5,083 bases of DNA from NCBI GenBank assembly GCA_938016625.1, contig CALILB010000191.1, positions 1-5,083 of the forward strand, written 5' to 3'. The position numbers and the translations under genes are program-made. The notes under the pieces are model-generated. The model did no database searches. It was given only the letters and a program-made list of their open reading frames with translations, and was not told the origin of the DNA. Below, in pieces: positions 1 to 5,083 of the stretch (position 1 is the first letter of the stretch; every line of letters starts with the position of its first letter). Source of the DNA: an uncultured bacterium (GTDB lineage: Bacteria > Acidobacteriota > Thermoanaerobaculia > Multivoradales > JAHEKO01).

Positions 1-460
1 CGGCGTAAAGTTCTCCGGTGATGTCACCAAAGCCATCGCCGCCGGTGGCCACTCGGTCATGATCGGCTCGCTCTTCGCCGGCACCGAAGAGAGCCCCGGC
101 GAGACCATCCTCTATCGCGGCAGGACCTACAAGGCCTACCGCGGGATGGGCTCGATTACCGCGATGGCTGAGGGGAGTGCCGATCGCTACTTTCAGGAGA
201 GCGAGGAGTCGCTCAATAAGCTGGTGCCCGAGGGCATCGAGGGGATGGTTCCCCACAAGGGGAGTGTCCACCAGATGCTGCCCCAGCTGACCGGTGGACT
301 GCGATCGGGAATGGGTCTCGCCGGCTGCGCCAGCATCGATGAGCTGCGCACAAGCTCCCGGTTTGTCCGTGTCACTAGCGCCGGGCTCAAAGAGAGCCAC
401 GCCCACGACGTGGTGATCACCAAGGAAGCGCCAAACTACTGGATCGAGCGTCCCGGCTAG
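1..460 (+). CDS. guaB: IMP dehydrogenase, C-terminal part (5' end outside the window)
   Basis: IMP dehydrogenase oxidises IMP to XMP with NAD+, the committed step of cytosolic guanine nucleotide synthesis. Only the C-terminal part of the (beta/alpha)8 barrel is present; the first complete codon is at base 2 and the frame is open to the left edge. Seen directly: the phosphate-binding stretch GVKFSGDVTKAIAAGG followed by SVMIGSLFAGTEESPGE, the RGMGSITAM segment leading into the mobile flap, and GSADRYFQ, whose Arg-Tyr pair (bases 185-190) matches the catalytic Arg-Tyr of the family. Near the end are GGLRSGMG, TSAGLKESHAHDV and ITKEAPNY, the classic IMPDH C-terminus that forms part of the monovalent cation site and tetramer contact. 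The protein ends in NYWIERPG with a TAG stop. About 152 residues are visible of a usual 480-500. The catalytic Cys loop and CBS domains would lie upstream. It converges on the neighbouring ATPase gene with 11 bp between the stops. Identification is secure. Confidence 0.97.
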   Translation, partial: GVKFSGDVTKAIAAGGHSVMIGSLFAGTEESPGETILYRGRTYKAYRGMGSITAMAEGSADRYFQESEESLNKLVPEGIEGMVPHKGSVHQMLPQLTGGLRSGMGLAGCASIDELRTSSRFVRVTSAGLKESHAHDVVITKEAPNYWIERPG

Positions 461-471
461 ATCTCCTTCGA

Positions 472-2895
472 TCAGCTGGGGTCCCAGGCCAGGGTCACCA
501 ACCGCACGTCGATGTCGCTCTTTCTCGGGCGCACGCTGACAACCTCGAGCTCTTCGCGCTCGGGGTCGAAGCGGTCCTCGAGCCGCTCGAGCTCGCTTTC
601 CAGCTCCGTCTGGAGCTCCTCGAGCTTCTTCGTCAGGGTGTCGAGATCTTCTTCGGCCCGGTCGACGTCACCGGCCTCTTTCGAAATCCTGCCGACACCG
701 CGGGCAGCGGTGCGAGCTTTGCCGACGGTCGTCTTGCTCAGTTTCTTGCCACCGGTGAAGACCGAGAGCAGGGTGGTGCCCATCGAGATCACCGTCTGCA
801 GCTTTTCCTGCGAAGCCTGCTCCTTCTCCTTCTCCAGCTTCTGACGGGCCCGACGCAGGCGGTCTTCCAGCTTCTCCACTTTGGCGGTGTGTTTTGCCCG
901 CAACTCCTCCACCTGTCGATCCCGGCCCTCTCGCGCCAGATCGGCCAAACGGATGCGAAAGTCCCGCTCCGTCTCGCCGGGCTCGGAGACCGCTTTGAAG
1001 GTGGGGCTCTTGAAGAGCTCGAGCTGGCTGTTGCGGTAGAGGTAATCAGCCAACTGCTTGCCCCACTTGGCGTAGTTCTTTGGCTTGGTCGCCGCCGCCG
1101 GAACCGGATCCCACACAGCGCCGGCTACCGGCTCGAGGTCGAGCTCGCTCTCGGTCACTCCGGCCTCCTCGGCCTCGCCCCAATCCAGGGTAAGCAGCCC
1201 TTCTTCGAGCGGATGAACAAGAGAGATCTCGTCGGTGTCGAGGGTCTGGCGGCTCTTGCGATCGACAAAGTCGACTCGCGCGAGACCCAAAGCGCCCGGC
1301 CTGTAAGTGGCCTCCGTACCGGCGCCACCAGCCGGCAGAATCACTTCGGTTATCTCCGGTGGTAGGGAGGGCCTCCTGCTGGCTCTGGTCTCTTCTTGCG
1401 ACACCACGGCTTCGGTGGTCTGATCGGCAGGTGGTGGCGCCGCGACCGTCGCCTCCTCTGCAGCTGTGGACTTCTTATCCGCCATCAACCGGGAAATCTG
1501 TTCGCGGGTCAGCGGTCCCCGCAGATAGGACATGACCCAGCGGGTCTGAAACAGCACCGGCGTCTCTTCATGAACGTTGTGGAGCAGAAAGACCCGCTTG
1601 CCGACGCTCCCCAGAATCTGCGACAGGGTCTTGCGGTCCAATCCTGCCTTCGCCGCCGTGATTCCCTCCAGTCCGTCGAGTACCCGGTTGCGGTCCTGCT
1701 CGGTCTGTAGCCGGCCGAGAAACCAGGTACCGGTGTTGGAGAGCCCCTTGTAGTCGAGATCGACCGGATTCTGAGTGGCCAACACAACACCCAGCCCATA
1801 GGCTCGCGCCTGTTTGAGCAGAGTCAACAACGGTCTCTTCGACGGTGGCTCGGCGACCGGCGGGAAGAAGCCGAAGATCTCGTCCATATAGAGCAGGGCG
1901 CGCAGGCTGGTCGTGCCGGGGCGTGTCCGCATCCAACTGACCACCTGATTGAGCAACAGAGAGACGAAGAACATCCGCTCGCGCTCGGAGAGGTGGGCGA
2001 TCGACATGATCGCCACCCGCGGCTTGCCCTTGGCGGTGTAGAGCAACTCTCCCGGATCGAGCGCTTCGCCCTCGAGCCAGCTCTGAAAGCCCGGGGCGGC
2101 CAACAGATTGTTGAGCTTCATGGCCAGCTCGAAACGCTCCTTGGCGGGATAGAACGACTCCAGATCGAGCACCCCCACCTGCTTGAAGGGAGGCTCCTGG
2201 ATCAGTCGTATGAGACTCGCCAGATCGGCGTCGGTGCCCTGCTGCCAGAGTTGATCGAGGATCGTCGAAAGAAGAATATGCTCGCGGCTGCGGATCGGAT
2301 CGGCCTCGATCCCCAGCAGGCCCAGGACGCTGGTCACGGTGCTGGAGATCCGATCACCGAGCAGATCCCGGTCCGCACGCACCTCCTCGGAGGGTGCCGC
2401 AAACGAGGCCAGGATCGACACCGGCAGGCCGGCCTCGCTCCCCGGGGTGTAGATGGCAAAGTCGGCGGCGTCCTCGAGCCGCCGTATGCGCTCGCCATCC
2501 TGTTCCCAGGAGGCCAGCCCCTGACGCCAGAGATCCGCCTGCTGAGCCGCGAATTCATCGATCTCGAGCCCTTTCCTCCTGGCGTCGTCATCGTTGACCC
2601 AGGGTCGGAAATCCTCCGGGCGCAGCTCCGGAAAGGTCAGGAGAAGATTGGTGAGATCTCCCTTGGGGTCGATGACCAGGGAGGGGATACCGTCGATCGC
2701 CGCCTCCTCCAACAGACCGATACAAAGACCGGTCTTGCCGCTGCCGGTCATCCCCACACAGACCGCATGGGTCACCAGATCCTTGGAGTCGTAAAGCACC
2801 AGCGGTTCGACGCCACGCTCCTCCTCCCGACTCTGCTCCCGACCCAGGTAGAAGGCACCGATCTTCTCGTAGCCGGGCACACCATCTCTCATCAT
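472..2895 (-). CDS. HerA/FtsK-superfamily P-loop ATPase with C-terminal coiled-coil tail, function unknown
   Basis: This is a protein of about 807 residues if started at the ATG at 2895. Seen directly (numbering from that Met): Walker A GMTGSGKT at 48-55 (bases 2731-2754), then LVIDPKGDLTNLLLTFPEL around 73-91, Walker B LLYMDE at 334-339, and a sensor-like strand VVLATQNPVDLDYKGLSN at about 370-387 followed by FLGRLQTEQDR, a layout typical of HerA/YjgR/VirB4-like ATPases. Residues about 476-513 are an Ala/Pro/Glu/Thr-rich linker. The tail from about 660 is strongly heptad-like and charged (660-697 and 740-782), split by a Gly/hydrophobic segment around 700-735. No signal peptide or clear transmembrane helix is seen. 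Family members are hexameric DNA or protein translocases; the substrate here is unknown. The start is uncertain: the frame stays open to a TTG at 2940, but that stretch is encoded by the inverted repeat and looks spurious. ATG 2892 or GTG 2880 are also possible. It is the last gene of the - strand block. Confidence 0.87.
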   Translation of the reverse strand: MMRDGVPGYEKIGAFYLGREQSREEERGVEPLVLYDSKDLVTHAVCVGMTGSGKTGLCIGLLEEAAIDGIPSLVIDPKGDLTNLLLTFPELRPEDFRPWVNDDDARRKGLEIDEFAAQQADLWRQGLASWEQDGERIRRLEDAADFAIYTPGSEAGLPVSILASFAAPSEEVRADRDLLGDRISSTVTSVLGLLGIEADPIRSREHILLSTILDQLWQQGTDADLASLIRLIQEPPFKQVGVLDLESFYPAKERFELAMKLNNLLAAPGFQSWLEGEALDPGELLYTAKGKPRVAIMSIAHLSERERMFFVSLLLNQVVSWMRTRPGTTSLRALLYMDEIFGFFPPVAEPPSKRPLLTLLKQARAYGLGVVLATQNPVDLDYKGLSNTGTWFLGRLQTEQDRNRVLDGLEGITAAKAGLDRKTLSQILGSVGKRVFLLHNVHEETPVLFQTRWVMSYLRGPLTREQISRLMADKKSTAAEEATVAAPPPADQTTEAVVSQEETRASRRPSLPPEITEVILPAGGAGTEATYRPGALGLARVDFVDRKSRQTLDTDEISLVHPLEEGLLTLDWGEAEEAGVTESELDLEPVAGAVWDPVPAAATKPKNYAKWGKQLADYLYRNSQLELFKSPTFKAVSEPGETERDFRIRLADLAREGRDRQVEELRAKHTAKVEKLEDRLRRARQKLEKEKEQASQEKLQTVISMGTTLLSVFTGGKKLSKTTVGKARTAARGVGRISKEAGDVDRAEEDLDTLTKKLEELQTELESELERLEDRFDPEREELEVVSVRPRKSDIDVRLVTLAWDPS

Positions 2896-2901
2896 CTCCC
2901 C
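2896..2901 (-). promoter_or_regulatory. Possible Shine-Dalgarno for the ATPase gene (start undecided)
   Basis: On the - strand GGGGAG directly abuts ATG 2895 and lies 3 nt before ATG 2892, which is closer than usual for either. A second purine run, GAGAG at 2887-2891, sits 5 nt before GTG 2880 and would fit that start better. The purine-rich block does argue that translation starts here, downstream of the inverted repeat, and not at the TTG inside the repeat. Confidence 0.4.
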
Positions 2902-2913
2902 TATCGGAAATAT

Positions 2914-2991
2914 GGGGACACAATACGCATTTCCAGACAAAGAACCGCCACGATTATGCGGCCCTGTTGGGGAAATGCGTATTGTGTCCCC
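2914..2991. repeat. Perfect 21-bp inverted repeat, REP/RAYT-like cassette
   Basis: The left arm 2914-2934 begins GGGGACACAATACGC and the right arm 2971-2991 is its exact reverse complement, ending GCGTATTGTGTCCCC. They are separated by 36 bp. The similarity continues loosely outward, with AAATAT before the left arm and AAATT before the right arm on the opposite strand. Inside the loop a small CCGC/GCGG pairing (2945-2948 with 2958-2961) could make a tip hairpin. The arms are visibly richer in A+T than the flanking genes. From memory, motifs of the GGGGACA-AATACG type are dispersed in many bacterial genomes next to Y1/RAYT (IS200-like) transposase genes, so I infer a non-autonomous REP-type element. 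No transposase gene lies in the window. The U-tract expected after an intrinsic terminator stem is absent on both strands, so a terminator role is less likely, though the structure could still affect mRNA ends or stability between trxA and the ATPase gene. Confidence 0.75.
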
Positions 2992-3016
2992 AATTTGCGT
3001 CGCCTGCGTGGCGGTT
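2943..3016. repeat. 10-bp inverted repeat interlocked with the 21-bp repeat
   Basis: AACCGCCACG at 2943-2952 is the exact reverse complement of CGTGGCGGTT at 3007-3016. One arm lies in the loop of the 21-bp repeat and the other lies outside it, touching the trxA stop codon. The order of arms is therefore A-B-A'-B', so the two helices either compete or form a pseudoknot. A chance 10-bp match in a gap this small is unlikely but not excluded. It may mark the real outer boundary of the inserted element on the trxA side. Confidence 0.5.
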
Positions 3017-3345
3017 TAGATATGACGATCGATGAACTGTTCGAACGCGCCCTTGGGCATGGCGCCGAGCATGCGGTCGGCGGCCTCACCATCCTTGAAG
3101 AGAATAAAAGTCGGGATGCTCGACACCTGGAACTTGACCGCGATGTCCTGATTCTCGTCGACATTGACCTTGGCGATGCGGACCTTGCCCTCCATCTGCT
3201 CGGCCAGCTCCTCCAGGACCGGAGCCACCATGCGGCAGGGCCCACACCAGGCCGCCCAGAAGTCGACCAGAACGGGTACGTCCGCTCCCAAGACCTCCTG
3301 TTCGAAGTTGTCTGTGCTGATATTCAGAATCTTGTCGGATGCCAT
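3016..3345 (-). CDS. trxA: Thioredoxin
   Basis: A single-domain cytosolic thioredoxin of 109 residues, the usual family length. It reduces protein disulfides (for example in ribonucleotide reductase and methionine sulfoxide reductase) and is recycled by thioredoxin reductase. Seen directly: DNFEQEVL near the N-terminus, VLVDFWAAWCGPCRM with the redox pair Cys34 and Cys37 in WCGPC (33-37), KVNVDENQDIA after the central helix, and SSIPTFILFKDGE with the conserved cis-Pro78. The start chosen is the ATG at 3345 because GAGGAAGG lies 5 nt upstream and the protein then begins MASDKILNIS as thioredoxins do. An in-frame ATG at 3402 would add 19 residues of Ala/Gly/Ser/Arg-rich, unconserved sequence and lacks a well-spaced ribosome binding site. 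The gene lies 67 bp downstream of ribF on the same strand. Its TAA stop (3016-3018) touches the short inverted repeat downstream. Confidence 0.97.
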   Translation of the reverse strand: MASDKILNISTDNFEQEVLGADVPVLVDFWAAWCGPCRMVAPVLEELAEQMEGKVRIAKVNVDENQDIAVKFQVSSIPTFILFKDGEAADRMLGAMPKGAFEQFIDRHI

Positions 3346-3350
3346 GTTTG

Positions 3351-3358
3351 CCTTCCTC
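3351..3358 (-). promoter_or_regulatory. Shine-Dalgarno of trxA (decides the start)
   Basis: GAGGAAGG on the - strand, 5 nt before ATG 3345. It is the strongest ribosome binding site in the window and fixes the thioredoxin start at 3345, not at the upstream in-frame ATG. It implies trxA is translated independently of ribF and probably at a high rate. Confidence 0.8.
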
Positions 3359-3412
3359 TCGTCGCTTGCGCCTGGACTTGTTGCTCTTGGACCGGCCGCC
3401 ATGCCTTTTCGG

Positions 3413-4381
3413 CTACTCGTCGGCCGCCGCCCGCTCTAGTAAACACCGATCCCCCACCAAGTATTCTCTCGCCTCTGCCACATCTTGTGCAATCTGCTCC
3501 GCCAAGGCCTCTCCGGAGGGAAAAGCACGCTCATCGCGGAGACGCTCCAGAAAGTGGAGTTCGACCTCGGCACCATACACCTCCTGGTCGAAATCGAGAA
3601 TGTGGCTTTCCACTACCCTTCTGGGACCGTTGGGGAAGGTCGGGCGGCAGCCGATATTGGTGACACATCCATGGGTGGAGGCCAGCTGGGGAAACTCGAC
3701 CTCCGACACGTATACCCCGTCCGCGGGCAGGAGATCGCTCTCCAGTTCGATGTTGATGGTCGGCCAGCCCAGACTCTTGCCCCTCCCCTTCCCACGTGAC
3801 ACCAGGCCACGAATCGAGTAGGCCCGGTCGAGCATCGCATTGGCCGCCCCCAGGTCTCCGTCTCTCACCGCTCTGCGGATCCTGGTGCTCGAGATCGGCT
3901 CCCCGCGGAATTCGACCTCATCGATCCCGAAAACCTCGAATCCGAGTCGTGTCGCCATGCTCTCCAGCAATTCGAGATCCCCCGAGCGCTGCCGCCCAAA
4001 GGCGAATCGGGAACCGACGACGATCTCGTCGACCCCCAATTTCCGGTGCAGGAACTCGTCGACAAACACCTCGGCCGAGGTCTGTGAAAACTCCTTGGTA
4101 AAACTCACCACCGCCAACACATCGACGCCGATCTCCTCGAGCAGCTTCGACTTCTGCTCCAGGGTGGTCAACCGGGCTGGAGCCTCGTCCGGCCGCAAGA
4201 CGGACACCGGGTGGGGCTCGAAGGTAACCACCACCGATTGCAGATCCATTTCGGCAGCGCGCTCTGTAATCCGGTTGAATATCGCCCGTTGTCCGCGATG
4301 GATACCATCGAAGTTACCAATGGCGGCCACGGTCCCATGTGGTAGCTGGCGGCTGTGCCAGGAGTCGACGATGATCCGCAT
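3413..4381 (-). CDS. ribF: Bifunctional riboflavin kinase / FAD synthetase
   Basis: A prokaryotic bifunctional enzyme that phosphorylates riboflavin to FMN and adenylylates FMN to FAD, in the cytosol. The 322 residues match the usual 300-330. The N-terminal nucleotidyltransferase domain shows IGNFDGIHRGQ (21-31), the family form of the HxGH nucleotide-binding motif, then VTFEPHP (52-58), a VVGSRFAFGR segment (121-130) and ISSTRIR (163-169), the second ATP-binding signature. The C-terminal kinase domain begins at about 185 with RGLVSRGKGRGKSLGWPTIN; the PTIN at 207-210 binds Mg-ATP and Glu258 in VESHILDF is in the place of the catalytic base. Both halves look intact. The ATG at 4381 lies 2 bp after the rimO stop with no obvious Shine-Dalgarno, so translation is probably coupled to rimO. 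No FMN riboswitch is visible before it, as the upstream sequence is rimO coding. The C-terminus ends LLERAAADE with a TAG stop. Confidence 0.97.
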   Translation of the reverse strand: MRIIVDSWHSRQLPHGTVAAIGNFDGIHRGQRAIFNRITERAAEMDLQSVVVTFEPHPVSVLRPDEAPARLTTLEQKSKLLEEIGVDVLAVVSFTKEFSQTSAEVFVDEFLHRKLGVDEIVVGSRFAFGRQRSGDLELLESMATRLGFEVFGIDEVEFRGEPISSTRIRRAVRDGDLGAANAMLDRAYSIRGLVSRGKGRGKSLGWPTINIELESDLLPADGVYVSEVEFPQLASTHGCVTNIGCRPTFPNGPRRVVESHILDFDQEVYGAEVELHFLERLRDERAFPSGEALAEQIAQDVAEAREYLVGDRCLLERAAADE

Positions 4382-4383
4382 GG

Positions 4384-5083
4384 CTAGATGTGTGCGGCCC
4401 GGTCCATTGCCGGCTCGACTCCAGGTGCTCCCCGAGGACCCACGATCCGGCCTACCAGATCATCGGCGTAGGCTTCGGTGATCTCTACCTCGGCGAGCTC
4501 TCCCGCCGGTGCGGTGCCATCGTTGATCAGAATGCGGCCATCGATATCGGGAGCCATACCGTGATGACGGGCTTGCAGGAGATGTTCGGTCTCTTCACAG
4601 ACACCCTCGACCAGGACCGGGAGGCACTTGCCGATCAGACGCTGTCGCTGTTCGAGGGCAATGGGCCGCTGGGACTCCAGCAGCTGCCGGTGACGCCGGC
4701 GGGCCTCGGCCCGGGGCACTTGCCCCTTGGTCAGCTCCGCCGCCGGTGTCCCCGGCTCCGGGCTATAGGCAAAGGCCCCCAGGTGGTCGAGCTTCGCTCG
4801 CTCCACGAAGTCCAGAAGATGGTCGAAGTGCTCCTCGGTCTCGCCGGGGAAGCCGACAATAAAAGTCGAGCGCAGGAAGATGTCGGGTGCCAACTCGCGC
4901 GCCCGGTCGAGCAGTCGCAGGTACCCTTCCGCCGAGCCACCGCGGCGCATCGCCGTCAGCATCTCCGGGTGGCTGTGTTGGAGCGGGATATCCATATAGG
5001 AGCAGAACCTCTCCTCCGCCCCCATGAGCCGCAGGAGCTCGGTATCGAGGGTGGTGGGATAAGCGTAGAGAAATCTGACCCAA
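4384..5083 (-). CDS. rimO: Ribosomal protein S12 methylthiotransferase RimO, C-terminal part (5' end outside the window)
   Basis: RimO is a radical-SAM Fe-S enzyme that adds a beta-methylthio group to the conserved aspartate of ribosomal protein S12. The frame is open to the right edge, so about 232 C-terminal residues of a usual 430-470 are present. Seen directly: WVRFLYAYPTTLD, then YMDIPLQHSHPEMLTAMRRG, then LRSTFIVGFPGETEEHFDHLLDFV and FAYSPEPGTPAAEL, all of the second half of the radical-SAM barrel, followed by the C-terminal TRAM region with ALEQRQRLIGKCLPVLVEG and APDIDGRILIND. The IPLQH and APDIDG signatures favour RimO over its paralogue MiaB, which modifies tRNA. The CxxxCxxC cluster and the N-terminal UPF0004 domain would lie beyond the window. 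The protein runs about 20 residues past the TRAM domain with a poorly conserved Gly/Pro/Ala tail ending DRAAHI. The TAG stop is 2 bp from ribF. Confidence 0.95.
   Translation of the reverse strand, partial: WVRFLYAYPTTLDTELLRLMGAEERFCSYMDIPLQHSHPEMLTAMRRGGSAEGYLRLLDRARELAPDIFLRSTFIVGFPGETEEHFDHLLDFVERAKLDHLGAFAYSPEPGTPAAELTKGQVPRAEARRRHRQLLESQRPIALEQRQRLIGKCLPVLVEGVCEETEHLLQARHHGMAPDIDGRILINDGTAPAGELAEVEITEAYADDLVGRIVGPRGAPGVEPAMDRAAHI

Noticed and set aside
442..473. GATCGA/TCGATC pairing as a bidirectional terminator between guaB and the ATPase gene.
   Set aside because: Only 6 bp with a 20-nt loop and no T-tract; easily chance.
2914..2991. The 21-bp stem as an intrinsic (Rho-independent) terminator of trxA.
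   Set aside because: The loop is 36 nt long and neither strand shows a U-tract after the stem; the perfect arms and motif fit a mobile repeat better, though an effect on mRNA ends cannot be excluded.
2896..3015. A sigma70-type promoter for the ATPase gene in the intergenic gap.
   Set aside because: No pair of -35 and -10 like hexamers with 16-18 bp spacing was convincing on the - strand.
3346..3402. Upstream ATG at 3402 extending thioredoxin by 19 residues.
   Set aside because: The extension is not thioredoxin-like, and a strong Shine-Dalgarno sits correctly before ATG 3345 instead.
1993..3663. A 556-codon open frame on the + strand running antisense through the ATPase, the repeat gap, trxA and part of ribF.
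   Set aside because: It crosses several well-supported genes on the other strand, its translation has no recognisable domain, and long antisense open frames are expected in GC-rich coding DNA.
3840..4481. A 213-codon open frame on the + strand opposite ribF and the end of rimO.
   Set aside because: Ser/Arg/Pro-rich low-complexity translation, opposite two clear genes; a compositional shadow.

Overview
The window is a GC-rich bacterial chromosome segment made mostly of housekeeping genes. It holds the 3' end of guaB on the + strand and a four-gene block on the - strand, read from high to low coordinates as rimO (5' end cut off), ribF, trxA and a large HerA/FtsK-like P-loop ATPase with a coiled-coil tail. 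The organism cannot be named from the window. High GC, strong G+C bias at third positions and the gene content fit a Gram-negative-type lineage such as Acidobacteriota or the former Deltaproteobacteria, but that is a guess.

Layout. Bases 1-460 encode the C-terminal about 152 residues of IMP dehydrogenase. Its stop lies 11 bp from the stop of the convergent ATPase gene (472-2895, - strand). Bases 2896-3015 form the only sizeable non-coding gap. It carries a perfect 21-bp inverted repeat (arms 2914-2934 and 2971-2991) and an interlocking 10-bp inverted repeat (2943-2952 and 3007-3016). The long pair looks like a REP/RAYT-type mobile repeat cassette dropped between trxA and the ATPase gene. Upstream on the - strand are thioredoxin (3016-3345), the bifunctional riboflavin kinase/FAD synthetase (3413-4381) and the C-terminal half of the ribosomal protein S12 methylthiotransferase (4384 to beyond 5083).

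How the genes relate. rimO and ribF are separated by only 2 bp and are almost certainly co-transcribed and translationally coupled. trxA follows after 67 bp with a strong Shine-Dalgarno of its own, and the ATPase gene follows after about 120 bp holding the repeat. The shared themes are loose: Fe-S/SAM chemistry (RimO), flavin cofactor supply (RibF) and thiol redox (TrxA). The ATPase is the only gene without a well-defined role. I see no CRISPR array, tRNA, rRNA, prophage or clear defence cassette. The items most worth a second look are the inverted-repeat element and the coiled-coil ATPase beside it.
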